Below, piece after piece: positions 53,490-62,875 of a DNA stretch of 64,000 bases (the stretch's first letter is position 1; every line of letters begins with the position of its first letter). The position numbers were made by a program, and so were the translations under genes. The stretch comes from Clostridiales bacterium COT073_COT-073 (GTDB lineage Bacteria > Bacillota > Clostridia > Lachnospirales > Vallitaleaceae), in NCBI GenBank assembly GCA_003858485.1, contig RQYD01000002.1, positions 62,001 to 126,000 of the forward strand, in the 5' to 3' direction. The notes under the pieces were generated by a model, which saw nothing but the letters and a program-made list of their open reading frames with translations, was not told where the DNA came from and did not search any database.

Positions 53490-54453
53490 TCAGCATTTCC
53501 AAACCCGTTTCCAAGTCAACTCTGCCGCGTTTAAAGTCCCACTCTAAGTTAGCCAGGTCCTTAAGGAAACGCTCTAGTTCTTTACGGGAAAATAATTTAG
53601 CCTGAGCAATTAATTTTTTTACAACATAATTGCTTACTCCTAAAATTTTTTCTATTTCTGCCAAAGGCATTCGCTCGGCGGCCAATAATTTTGTTTGGTA
53701 AAGTTGTAATATTTGTCGGTCAATCATATATAAGATATAATTGGCCGACTCTTTATTTTGCAACATAACTTGATAATTATATACCGCTTCCTGCCGGTCT
53801 TTCTGCCCCAAAGCATCCGTCAGCCGGAAAATTCTGGACTCCAGCCGTTCCGGCACCAGCTTAATGACCATTTCACCGGTAATCACCTCTTCAGCATAGC
53901 TGCTCAGTTTTTCACATTCATTCAATAATTTAAATAATTCTGTACCGGTCCGCTGAATCAGCAGTCCAACAGCATCCAGTTTAATCTTCAACCCCTGACG
54001 ATCAAAACGTTTGATTAATAACTGAGCAATTTGTTCCTCACTTAAATATTTTTGTTCTTCAATATAACCATCCGTTTGGAAGCATTTGTAAAGCTTTTTG
54101 CGTTTATCAGCGGTATCTTCAACCACCACCAGAACTGTTGTTTCCGGCAGTTTCTGCAGCTCCCCGGCCAATTGATCCATGGCTTTCTTGTCCTTATGCT
54201 CAAATAAACCCGTTGTTTTCAAAACCATTACCCGGTATTCAGCCATAAAAGGAAGTGTATTGCATTTATTCACCAGCTCTGCCATATCTTTAGGCAAATT
54301 CTCCATTATTTCCAAATTAAAATCCTTTTCTTCAGGCTTTAAAAAATGGTGAATAATTTTATTTAAACTGATCTCCAGCAAGTATTTTTCCTGACCGTAA
54401 AGCAAAAACAGCCGTTTTCCTTCAGTCAATGCCTTTTCTAAGTTTTTACTCAT
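53455..54453 (-). CDS. holA: DNA polymerase III subunit delta
   Basis: A 332-residue clamp-loader subunit. The N-terminal LFLLYGQEKYLLEISLNKI, the VVVEDTADKRKKLYK middle and the YNYQVMLQNKESANYILYMI segment match HolA of Firmicutes. It overlaps comEC by 8 bp, the common comEC-holA order, and the convergent transporter by 35 bp. Confidence 0.92.
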   Translation of the reverse strand: MSKNLEKALTEGKRLFLLYGQEKYLLEISLNKIIHHFLKPEEKDFNLEIMENLPKDMAELVNKCNTLPFMAEYRVMVLKTTGLFEHKDKKAMDQLAGELQKLPETTVLVVVEDTADKRKKLYKCFQTDGYIEEQKYLSEEQIAQLLIKRFDRQGLKIKLDAVGLLIQRTGTELFKLLNECEKLSSYAEEVITGEMVIKLVPERLESRIFRLTDALGQKDRQEAVYNYQVMLQNKESANYILYMIDRQILQLYQTKLLAAERMPLAEIEKILGVSNYVVKKLIAQAKLFSRKELERFLKDLANLEWDFKRGRVDLETGLEMLIISFSGANDGF

Positions 54454-56671
54454 TTACAATCACCTCACCATTTGCGGTAAACTCCAAAAAAATTGCACCA
54501 TCCCAAGCCGTCACTTTGGTTATGGTCTGATTCTGCTGAAACCACTTAATCAACTCCAATGACGGATGGCCGTATTTATTATACCTGCCGCAGGAAATGA
54601 TTGCAAGCTCCGGTTTCACAATTTCTAAAAAAGATGTCTGACTGGAATATCGAGAGCCATGATGAGCAACCTTTAATACCTCAATATCCCCTATTAAATG
54701 GCGTTTTATTAATATTTCTTCAACACTCTGGCCAATATCTCCGGTCAGAAGCATTTGCGTTTGTCCATATTCCATTTCTGCCACCAGCGAAAAATCATTG
54801 CTGGCAAAGGGCAACTCTTGTGCCGATGGATATAAAAAATGAAGGGATAAGTCGGAAACATGCAGTTCATCGCCGGCCTGCCAATGCATGACCGGAATTT
54901 GATATTGTTCAGCCAAAGCCAACAAATTCCGGTAAGCCTGCCAAACATTTTTTAATCCTCGGGCTGCCGCTTCTGTCTCAGTTAATGCTTGATAACTGGC
55001 TGATATACCAATTCTGTCTACCTGAAAATTATCCAGTAAATGGTTTAACCCGCCACAATGATCCTGATCCAAATGCGACAGCATAATCATATCAATTCTT
55101 TCCCGGCCACGATAAGCCAAATAGGAAGAAGTTCCGCGATTGGAGGCCAAACCACAATCAATCACCAAACAATGATTTTGATATTCCAGCACCATTGATT
55201 CGGCCTGACCCACATCCAGCATTGCTAATTGCGGCCGCCGGCTATAGGGAATAAAAATAATTATGGTTAACAGCAATAGCCACAAATACTTTTTTTGTTT
55301 ACGGATGACTGTCAGACAAAGAATGGCATAAAATCCCACCAGCCCGTAAACTGACATTGCCCGGATCGGCACTTCACTCCAGCTAAGTTGTCCCAAAGTT
55401 TCAGCCAGCCAAGCCACTGATTCAGCCAAATAATATCCGGCACCAGCAATCATCTGGGCCAAATCAGCTGAAATCATACTGACTGCCAGAGCACCGACAG
55501 ATATCACCAAAAATCCGGAAATGGCCGGTACTACCCATAAATTAGCAAGGACTGCTATCACTGAAAACCGCTTAAAATACAAGCTAAAGATCGGAAGCAA
55601 AACAATTTGGGCAGTTAATGTAATTCCCGGAAGTTTTAAATAAAACGGACAATTGCTGAAGAGAATTGGATAAATAAAGATCAGACCGCCAACTGTTACA
55701 AAAGACATGACAAAACCAATATCATAAACTGCAAAAGGATTGAGCAACAGCAAAAGACCCAGGGTTAAAAAATAGGCCTTGGACGGTTCCCGGTCTTTTT
55801 CCAGAAAATAAGAGCTTTCCAAAATAATATACATAATCAGCGCCCGCCAAGTCGATGGCTGACCACCGGTAAAAAACAAGTAAAAAGCCAAGATGCTTAC
55901 TGTCAGCAAATATTGCTCCGGAAATTTTAAAGGCATTTTTTTTAAAATTCCGGCCAGCAGCCAAACCAACAGACCAATATGCAAACCGGAAATTGCTAAA
56001 ATATGACTGATTCCAATCCGCCGAAAATTATCCACTAACTCCTGTTCCAGACCACTTCTGTCCCCGATAAATAAACTTAAAAACAAAGCCCTTTCCCTGA
56101 CCGGCAGATATTGTTCTGACTGCCGCCTAACCCACTGCCGCAGGCGGTCAAGCCAGTTTGGCCGGCCCGGGTAAAGAACTTTTATCTTGACTTTTTTCAG
56201 ACGATAATAAATATTTTTCCCTTTATAATGATGATTTTGATTCCATTCACCCGGATTTTTAGGCATGTCAAATAAGGTAAGTTGACCTATTACCTTAACC
56301 TGACTATGCAGCTGTATTTTTTCCTGGGAATAAAATTGAAAGATCAGAGATGACTTTTGTTGGGGCCGAGTATTAAAACAAATGGTTTCCGCTCGCAAAT
56401 GATATTCATAGCCAAACCGGCGGCTTTGCTGCCAAATAATCCGGCCATTTAGCTGACATTCCTGTCCGATATCCGGCCATAGCATTTGGCTTTGCACCAA
56501 CATGACATAATAACGGACAAATAGTAAACTTCCATATAACAGCAGCAATGCAGCTTTTCTTTTTATTCGCCTGATTTTCGGATTTTTTTCTTTCCAAAAA
56601 CAAAGGCATTTTTTTACCAGCATCTGCATCATTGTCTCCCTTTTGGCGGTCTTGAATTTCCGGCCAAGCAC
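54446..56671 (-). CDS. comEC: DNA internalisation channel ComEC
   Basis: A 741-residue protein with an N-terminal membrane and OB-like part, a competence domain with repeated membrane segments (FRRIGISHILAISGLHIGLL near residue 220), and a C-terminal metallo-beta-lactamase-like domain (LDVGQAESMVLEY, LSHLDQDHCGGL, LLTGDIG). It carries single-stranded DNA into the cytoplasm. A ComEA-like gene lies 3.3 kb away on the same strand, so at least part of the uptake machinery is present. Confidence 0.94.
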   Translation of the reverse strand: MLGRKFKTAKRETMMQMLVKKCLCFWKEKNPKIRRIKRKAALLLLYGSLLFVRYYVMLVQSQMLWPDIGQECQLNGRIIWQQSRRFGYEYHLRAETICFNTRPQQKSSLIFQFYSQEKIQLHSQVKVIGQLTLFDMPKNPGEWNQNHHYKGKNIYYRLKKVKIKVLYPGRPNWLDRLRQWVRRQSEQYLPVRERALFLSLFIGDRSGLEQELVDNFRRIGISHILAISGLHIGLLVWLLAGILKKMPLKFPEQYLLTVSILAFYLFFTGGQPSTWRALIMYIILESSYFLEKDREPSKAYFLTLGLLLLLNPFAVYDIGFVMSFVTVGGLIFIYPILFSNCPFYLKLPGITLTAQIVLLPIFSLYFKRFSVIAVLANLWVVPAISGFLVISVGALAVSMISADLAQMIAGAGYYLAESVAWLAETLGQLSWSEVPIRAMSVYGLVGFYAILCLTVIRKQKKYLWLLLLTIIIFIPYSRRPQLAMLDVGQAESMVLEYQNHCLVIDCGLASNRGTSSYLAYRGRERIDMIMLSHLDQDHCGGLNHLLDNFQVDRIGISASYQALTETEAAARGLKNVWQAYRNLLALAEQYQIPVMHWQAGDELHVSDLSLHFLYPSAQELPFASNDFSLVAEMEYGQTQMLLTGDIGQSVEEILIKRHLIGDIEVLKVAHHGSRYSSQTSFLEIVKPELAIISCGRYNKYGHPSLELIKWFQQNQTITKVTAWDGAIFLEFTANGEVIVNE

Positions 56672-56688
56672 TTTTCAGTTCATTTCCA

Positions 56689-57609
56689 TTATTCTACATA
56701 CACATGGTTCCGGTGAAATAAGGCCTTCATACTTTCTGTTTCCGAATATTTTTCCGGATTTTCTCCATTTATTAAAAACTGGACATATTCCACCTTTTCC
56801 AAATCAGCCAGAGTATTGACAATCGAATAAATAAATAACTTTTTAGTGGCCCCCATATCAGCATATGCCTTTACCAGATCCTGCCCAAAATCAACATAAC
56901 AAACCTGATTGCGAATGCGCACTTCATTCACTCTGATAACCGGGCTAAGCAAGCTGCTTAAACCTTCGGTCTGAGTACCATGGCTGAGAGCAGCCAGAAT
57001 TGCTTTGCCCTTCGGTTCATATGGCTGCCAGTTGATGTTTTTCTTCTCAGCCACCAGTTTTCCGGACTGAGCATGATAAAAATAAAGGATTTCCTTAGTC
57101 TGAATCGGCTCCTCAACACTTTCTTCAAATGACAAATAAGCATCATCCGCTACCATTCCAAAAACAGAACTACGTCCAACCGTTGGCAGTGGGATTCCTT
57201 CCTCGTATAAGGATAATTTGGTAATTCCCGGAAATCCGGTAAAAGTCCGAATCATCGCAGTTTCACATAAACCTTTCTGTAAATCCGGCAAATTTAAGTA
57301 GCCCTGTTTAAAATTAATTTCCACCGCATATTCGTCCTCGACTGAAATACTATAAAATTCAAGTCCTTCCGGAAATAAAGGCGGGATATTCCGGTTTGAA
57401 AAACCATGGGCAAAATATTCCATCACCTTTGCCAAATTATCCGGATCAGCCTGAAGTGGAATTTCGGTTTGGACCTGGCGCCAATTGCCCTGTTTATCCG
57501 GTAAAATCACCACAGCTGTACGGGCTACTCCGCGCAGCTGAAAAAAAGCCCCCAGTAACGCCGTTATACTTAAACAAAAAATCAAAATAAATCTTATCTT
57601 TTTTTTCAT
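56689..57609 (-). CDS. Secreted GerMN-domain protein
   Basis: A 306-residue protein with a membrane segment or signal (about 5-22) and two GerMN domains (about 70-150 and 195-285). Typical pieces are EVRIRNQVCYVDFGQDLVKA and NTLADLEKVEYVQFLINGE. GerM-type proteins act in sporulation or germination in Bacillus, but similar proteins in other contexts sit beside sensor kinases, as here (4 bp from the histidine kinase). It may modulate that kinase (inference). Confidence 0.85.
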   Translation of the reverse strand: MKKKIRFILIFCLSITALLGAFFQLRGVARTAVVILPDKQGNWRQVQTEIPLQADPDNLAKVMEYFAHGFSNRNIPPLFPEGLEFYSISVEDEYAVEINFKQGYLNLPDLQKGLCETAMIRTFTGFPGITKLSLYEEGIPLPTVGRSSVFGMVADDAYLSFEESVEEPIQTKEILYFYHAQSGKLVAEKKNINWQPYEPKGKAILAALSHGTQTEGLSSLLSPVIRVNEVRIRNQVCYVDFGQDLVKAYADMGATKKLFIYSIVNTLADLEKVEYVQFLINGENPEKYSETESMKALFHRNHVYVE

Positions 57610-57613
57610 GATC

Positions 57614-59011
57614 TTAATTCCTGTACTTCAAAGGCAATACTACAGTAAAAACTGAACCCTTACCAACTTCGCTTTCACAATTAATGCTACCACGGTGTAG
57701 CAAAATCGCCTGCCTGGCAATCGCCAGTCCCAGACCGGTACCGCCGGTTTCTCTGGAGCGAGCTTTATCGATCCGATAAAAGCGGTCAAAAATCCGATGA
57801 ATCTCTTCCTCCGGAATTCCGATACCGGTATCAATAATCTGCACTGTAAAACTTTTTAGATCACCATCGAGCTTGGCATGAATCACGCCTCCGTCTTTAT
57901 TGTATTTAATGGCATTTTCCACTAAATTGGTAAAGGCCAGGGTAATTTGAATTTCATCAATTTCGGCAGTCACTTCACGGCTACTTTCAAAAAACATTTG
58001 AATTTTTTTCTTGTCAGCCAATGGTTTTAACCGCTTCATGATAGTTTCAATTAATTCATTAATGGAAATTTCCTTGATCATTAAAGCAGTTGATTGATTG
58101 CCCATTCGTGATAAGGTAAGTAAGTCATTAATAATTAAATTCTCTCTTTCCACTTCATTACTGATATCCTGTAAAAATTCCTGATACAGTTCTTCCGCAA
58201 TATTGGACTGGCCTAAAAGCGAATCACTCAATACCTTCATGGAACTAAGTGGAGTTTTCAGTTCATGACTGACATTGGCCACAAATTGCTTATGATTTTC
58301 TTCCACCTCTTTTAAGCTACGGATCATATGATTGGTGGCATGAATAATTTCATCCACTTCCTTTGCTCCTTTGCTGCCAGTAATTTCTTCAAAATTACCT
58401 TCTCTGATCTGGTTCATTTGCCGGATCAGCTCAGTAAATGGTTGGGTAATGGTTCGGGACAACCAAAAACTGGCCATAAAGATCAAGAAAATCAACGAAA
58501 CCACTACTCCCAGTCCGGCATATACCATCATCCGCAAGGTTTGCAGAACTTCCTGATTCGAGGCAATTACCACCACCACCCCTAAAATCGTATCCCGTTC
58601 CAAGTTCTTGGCCGGCAAAACTACCATTCTGACCTCATCTTTTTGGGCATAGGCATAGGAACTTTTTCCATTTAAAGCATTAATGACTTCCGGTATAGCA
58701 TAGAGCTTACCCCTGTCAATTTCTTCCGTATCATAAATTACTGTCGCCTGGCGATTGATGATCAGGACCCGATGATTGACCTCAGCAAAAACTGCTAATT
58801 TTTCCAGTTCATAATAATAGCGATTAAAAAAATTTTGGGTGGCCAGCTCGCCTGAAATCATATTGGCTTCCATGGCTATCTTACGCTCTAATTCCCGATT
58901 ATAATTATTATACACCAGCAATGCCATGATCGCCGTCACCGTTAAAATGCCAAATACCCCAATTGATACAAAGGCAATATTCAATTGACTCTGAATACTT
59001 TTTTTCTTCAT
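57614..59011 (-). CDS. Sensor histidine kinase
   Basis: A 465-residue kinase with two membrane segments (about 14-34 and 165-187), an external sensor between them, a HAMP linker, a HisKA domain (FVANVSHELKTPLSSM, phospho-His near 249) and an ATPase domain (NLVENAIKYNKDGG, IIDTGIGIPEE, GGTGLGLAIARQ). It lies downstream of the response regulator at 59283, separated by repeat sequence. The signal is not known; the layout resembles PhoR and WalK relatives. Confidence 0.92.
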   Translation of the reverse strand: MKKKSIQSQLNIAFVSIGVFGILTVTAIMALLVYNNYNRELERKIAMEANMISGELATQNFFNRYYYELEKLAVFAEVNHRVLIINRQATVIYDTEEIDRGKLYAIPEVINALNGKSSYAYAQKDEVRMVVLPAKNLERDTILGVVVVIASNQEVLQTLRMMVYAGLGVVVSLIFLIFMASFWLSRTITQPFTELIRQMNQIREGNFEEITGSKGAKEVDEIIHATNHMIRSLKEVEENHKQFVANVSHELKTPLSSMKVLSDSLLGQSNIAEELYQEFLQDISNEVERENLIINDLLTLSRMGNQSTALMIKEISINELIETIMKRLKPLADKKKIQMFFESSREVTAEIDEIQITLAFTNLVENAIKYNKDGGVIHAKLDGDLKSFTVQIIDTGIGIPEEEIHRIFDRFYRIDKARSRETGGTGLGLAIARQAILLHRGSINCESEVGKGSVFTVVLPLKYRN

Positions 59012-59061
59012 TTTTCCTCCATGCCTTTTATCAATCCTTGCTTATAGTTAAGATTTGACGC

Positions 59062-59156
59062 GCGCAAGCGAAATGCATGTGCCCCGAAAGCAATCTTACG
59101 CAGTAAGTTGCGAAAGGGGAAGCGACCGCACAGCGGACATTTACATTTCGCAGCGC
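59062..59156. repeat. Imperfect hairpin block with MITE-family core, between kinase and regulator
   Basis: Outer GCGC and GCGAAATG (59068-59075) pair with CATTTCGC (59144-59151). Inside is ATCTTACGCAGTAAG (small stem 59095-59107) in the context CGAAAGCAATCTTACG, matching the central module of the MITE-like family, but without the CTCAACTTTCCCAC termini. More small hairpins follow to 59240. The block occupies the gap between a two-component pair. Confidence 0.55.
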
Positions 59157-59282
59157 AGCACCATCAGATAATCGGTTTTGCATAGCAAAATCCACTGTCC
59201 TTGTGGACAATTCGCGTAAAAGATTGTCAGAGGACTACGATGAAATCATTAATGCACAGCATTTGGTCTGATGGTGGCCACC

Positions 59283-59981
59283 CTAATTGATCGGGGTGAA
59301 ATAATAGCCAATTCCCCATTTGGTTAAAATATACTGAGGCTCGCTGGAAATTTCTTCAATTTTTTCGCGCAAGCGGCGGACATGCACATCCACCGTCCGC
59401 TCATCTCCCGGATAATCATAGCCCCAAACCAAACTAAGCAAATTATCCCGGCTGTAAACCTTATTGGGATTACGCATAAAATGCTCAAGCAAATCAAATT
59501 CCTTGGCTGTTAAAATAATTTCCCGGTCAGCCATAAAAACCTGGCGACTTTCCGGATAAAGCGACAGCTGCTTAACTCTGATCATTTCCTGCTCTGCCTG
59601 ACGATGACCGGCAGCATGGCCATTTCGGCGCAGGATCGCTTTTATTCTGGCCTTAACTTCCAAAATATTAAAGGGTTTGGTAATATAATCATCTGCTCCG
59701 TATTCCAGCCCCAGAATCTTATCCATATCGTCATCCTTAGCCGTCAGCATTAGTATCGGCACCATACTGGTTTCACGGATTTGACGCAAAACTTCCATTC
59801 CATCCTTACCTGGCAGCATCACATCCAAAATAATTAAATCGTAAAATTCAGCCATGGCCATTTCTAAAGCTGTTTCGCCGTCAAATGCCGTATCGACCTG
59901 ATACTGATCCTGCTCCAAACTAAATTTTAAGCCTTTTACAATTAATTTTTCATCATCGACCACCAATATTTTCTTGCCCAC
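59283..59981 (-). CDS. OmpR/PhoB-family response regulator
   Basis: A 232-residue regulator. Receiver domain: DD (9-10), phospho-acceptor Asp53 in LIILDVMLPGKDG, Thr in MLTAKDD and Lys in ITKPF. A winged-helix output domain (about 130-230) ends with DYPGDERTVDVHVRRLREKI. The partner kinase follows after a 270-bp gap of repeat DNA. It starts 14 bp after the ComEA-like gene stop, so all may share transcripts. Confidence 0.93.
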   Translation of the reverse strand: MGKKILVVDDEKLIVKGLKFSLEQDQYQVDTAFDGETALEMAMAEFYDLIILDVMLPGKDGMEVLRQIRETSMVPILMLTAKDDDMDKILGLEYGADDYITKPFNILEVKARIKAILRRNGHAAGHRQAEQEMIRVKQLSLYPESRQVFMADREIILTAKEFDLLEHFMRNPNKVYSRDNLLSLVWGYDYPGDERTVDVHVRRLREKIEEISSEPQYILTKWGIGYYFTPIN

Positions 59982-59995
59982 AATAACTCCTTTCT

Positions 59996-60502
59996 CTACT
60001 CATCCGCCACACAAATAAAATCTTTAATTTTATCAAAGGCCTTGCGTTTGATGCCTTTGATCTTCATGATATCTTCAATTTCTTTAAAAACTCCGCCGGC
60101 TTGCCGATATTCAATAATCCTCTTGGCTTTCTGATTGCCAATTCCTTTTAATGTCATTAGCTCTGCTTCAGTAGCGGTATTAATATTTATTTTCTTAGTC
60201 TGATTAAAACCCTGACTGTTTTCATCATTTGCTTGATTTAACCGGATAGCAGTTTTGGCATGAGCTGTACTTTCTGGCTGAACAGGCAAATTTTTGGGGG
60301 GTGGTACTGACAGTTCCCTGTTTACCGGCTGAATATTCCCAGACTTTTTGACTTTTTCAGTCTTTTCTGTCTGAGCCTGGCTAATATCCTCTGCCCTTGA
60401 TTTAATGGTGATTCGATTAGTCTGAACCTGGCTGTAATAAATCAATCCAGCTACCAGAAGGAAAAGCGAAATGAAAAAATATTTAAAAATTCGATTCCTC
60501 AT
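59996..60502 (-). CDS. ComEA-like DNA-binding protein (helix-hairpin-helix)
   Basis: A 168-residue protein with an N-terminal membrane anchor (about 8-24), a long Pro/Gln-rich linker (about 30-105) and a C-terminal helix-hairpin-helix pair (ININTATEAELMTLKGIG and FKEIEDIMKIKGIKRKAF). ComEA binds incoming DNA outside the membrane for ComEC. The SLBB domain usual in Firmicute ComEA is missing and replaced by the low-complexity linker, a variant form. Start supported by AGGAGG. Confidence 0.85.
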   Translation of the reverse strand: MRNRIFKYFFISLFLLVAGLIYYSQVQTNRITIKSRAEDISQAQTEKTEKVKKSGNIQPVNRELSVPPPKNLPVQPESTAHAKTAIRLNQANDENSQGFNQTKKININTATEAELMTLKGIGNQKAKRIIEYRQAGGVFKEIEDIMKIKGIKRKAFDKIKDFICVADE

Positions 60503-60598
60503 AAAGCACCTCCTATTTTCATTATATTCTTTTGAATTGAAAAAGTCGTCCTCTATTTGCGGAATCGAATTAATTTTTTATAAAAAATTCTAAAATTT

Positions 60599-62215
60599 TC
60601 AATAAATCTTTTCGGCGATTCTGGCCAATCGGCCACCAAATGGCATTTCTTTTAATTCCTCTAAAGATACAATCTCTAATTTAATGATTAATACAAAATA
60701 TACAATCATTGCTATGAAAATGGTGATAAATGTCGCCACTGCATTTCCCCAATAATTAGCCGGCAGAAAAATATCCATAATTAAATAGGTTAAAAACGCC
60801 GTACCACCCATTATGGCTGAAGCCCCGGCCGGCTTTAAAAAGATTTCCTTATAATTAAGGCGGACATGAGTTTTTGCCACTACTGCTGATAAATTAAAGT
60901 AGGCTGAAACAAATGAAAACACAATATTGGCCAAGGCTGCACCATATAAATTTAAATTAAAAGCATAAAACACTATAAAATTAAAGGCAGTTTTAATCAA
61001 AATTGATTTTATGGCTGATTTCACCGGAATATTAACATGACCAAGCCCCTGCAAAATTCCAATAGAAACTGTGGAAATACTAAAGAACAAAACTGTTATT
61101 GCACCAATCCGTAAAATATCAGTAGTCACTTTTTCAGTCTGACCCATATTGGGAAAAATTAAATTAAGAATTGGGCCGGCCATTACCAAAATCCCAACTG
61201 CTGCCGGGATGGTAATCAGCAGTACTCCTTTTAGGGTCATTTTAACCTTAGCTGCAATTTCCTCTGTATTTTTTAATGCCACCGCCGCTGAAATCCCCGG
61301 CACAGATGCTGTGGCAATCGCCGCTGCAATTGCAATCGGCACAGTTATGATCAGGGTATACTTTCCGTTTAATATGCCTACCAGTGCGGCGATCACTTTA
61401 TCACCATAATTATGAAAATGCAGTGCCCTGGCAAACATCATATCATCAATAATCGTTGAAATATTAAAAGTAGCAGTGCCAACCACCATTGGGATACTGG
61501 TCATCAGAATAACTTTCCAGTAACCGGCCATTTCAGCAGCTTGTAAATGTCTGCCGCCGGCAACTGACTGTGGCAAACGACTGCGATAAATATAATATAT
61601 GAATATTAAAAACACCAGACCGCTGACTGCGCCGATCCCGGTACCGATAGTACCTCCAGCCGCCCCATACTCCGGTCCCCATTTCATCAGCATAAAAGAA
61701 AGCAAAATACTAAAAACTACATTAAAAATTTGCTCAATAATCTGGCTGACTGCTGTTGGCACCATGGTATGCATCCCCTGAAAATAACCGCGGAAGGATG
61801 ACATAATCGCAAAAATCACCAATGACGGAGCCAGACTCTTAATTGCCCTTTCTGCTCCCGGCACTTTAATAAAGGCTGAATAAGGCGCTGCAATATAATA
61901 AAGAACAGCTGCAAAAACAGCACTGATCAAAATATTCAGCACCAGGGAAGCTTTAAATAATTGATGTGCTTCTCTTTTCTTGCCAAATGCCAATTGGCCG
62001 GATATGATTCTGGAGATAGCCGTTGGCATGGCATAACTGGAAATGATCAATAAATATGCATAAATATTAAAGGCATTGCTGTAATAACCCATGCCCTCAT
62101 CTCCTAAAATATTTGCCATCGGCCCTCTGTAAAGCACTCCGATCAGGCGGACAATTAGCGATGCAGCCGCCAAAATCGCGCCTTGCTTAGCAAGTTGTTT
62201 CCCTTTTTTATCCAT
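60599..62215 (-). CDS. SpoVB/MurJ-like lipid flippase
   Basis: A 538-residue protein with about 14 membrane segments of the MATE/MOP superfamily. The N-terminal KQGAILAAASLIVRLIGVLYR, later LGDEGMGYYSNAFNIYAYLL and FRGYFQGMHTMVPTAVSQ match the polysaccharide biosynthesis/SpoVB group. It probably flips lipid-linked cell wall precursors; whether it serves vegetative growth or sporulation is open. Confidence 0.85.
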   Translation of the reverse strand: MDKKGKQLAKQGAILAAASLIVRLIGVLYRGPMANILGDEGMGYYSNAFNIYAYLLIISSYAMPTAISRIISGQLAFGKKREAHQLFKASLVLNILISAVFAAVLYYIAAPYSAFIKVPGAERAIKSLAPSLVIFAIMSSFRGYFQGMHTMVPTAVSQIIEQIFNVVFSILLSFMLMKWGPEYGAAGGTIGTGIGAVSGLVFLIFIYYIYRSRLPQSVAGGRHLQAAEMAGYWKVILMTSIPMVVGTATFNISTIIDDMMFARALHFHNYGDKVIAALVGILNGKYTLIITVPIAIAAAIATASVPGISAAVALKNTEEIAAKVKMTLKGVLLITIPAAVGILVMAGPILNLIFPNMGQTEKVTTDILRIGAITVLFFSISTVSIGILQGLGHVNIPVKSAIKSILIKTAFNFIVFYAFNLNLYGAALANIVFSFVSAYFNLSAVVAKTHVRLNYKEIFLKPAGASAIMGGTAFLTYLIMDIFLPANYWGNAVATFITIFIAMIVYFVLIIKLEIVSLEELKEMPFGGRLARIAEKIY

Positions 62216-62320
62216 ATTGACCCCTTAGTCACACACTCCACTGTCTTACAGTCTTTTCATGTCGCATTGCTTGCCCAGCACACGCCTTTGGCAAGGCTTG
62301 TCTTTTTTGTAAAACCGGTC

Positions 62321-62728
62321 TTATTTTTCTAAATCCTTTTTCGAAAAAACCAGCGGTAAAATTTCATCCATGCCATGTTCGACAATATTGCCCTTGGCAT
62401 CCTCAAACAGTAGCCTTCCTTCCGGCATATGTTCGGCCAAAACCTGACGGCAAATTCCACATGGGTAGGTTACATCCTGAGCTGATGAAACAATAGCAAT
62501 TTTTACAAAATCTTTGGCTCCTTCACTGATCGCTTTAAAAATTGCAGTTCTTTCTGCACAATTGGTCGCTCCGTAAGAAGCATTTTCAATATTGCAGCCC
62601 AAAAAAACCCGTCCATCAGCTGCCAACAGCGCTGCTCCAACATTAAAATTAGAATAAGGTGTATAGGCATATGTCATGGCTTGTTTAGCCTTGGCAATTA
62701 ATTCCTGATTGGTGATTGTTTTTTCCAT
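62321..62728 (-). CDS. cdd: Cytidine deaminase
   Basis: A 135-residue zinc enzyme converting cytidine to uridine. Zinc site: Cys57-Ala-Glu59 (NCAERTA) and Cys90 and Cys93 (PCGIC). FNVGAALLAADGR and NASYGATN match the tetrameric Firmicute type. The uridine formed can feed the Udk reaction encoded at 19.6 kb. AAAGGAG site upstream. Confidence 0.95.
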   Translation of the reverse strand: MEKTITNQELIAKAKQAMTYAYTPYSNFNVGAALLAADGRVFLGCNIENASYGATNCAERTAIFKAISEGAKDFVKIAIVSSAQDVTYPCGICRQVLAEHMPEGRLLFEDAKGNIVEHGMDEILPLVFSKKDLEK

Positions 62729-62875
62729 TTTTTCTCCTTTATGGTAGTCTTTCCTACGTCTTTTTTAAGTTCCAACTCATTTGGAGAATCACATCTCTCC
62801 TTTTGGCAAAGCTTGGTAAAATCACTGACATTTACCCTCCAAAAAGGCGGTTCCGGGAAAGGCGAAAAGTTTAAG

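Noticed and set aside
62745-62875. Another copy of the MITE-like family between cdd and the DUF3048 gene
   Set aside because: Only short similarities (GTCTTTTTT, GGGAAAG) remain; no inverted ends or target repeat can be defined.
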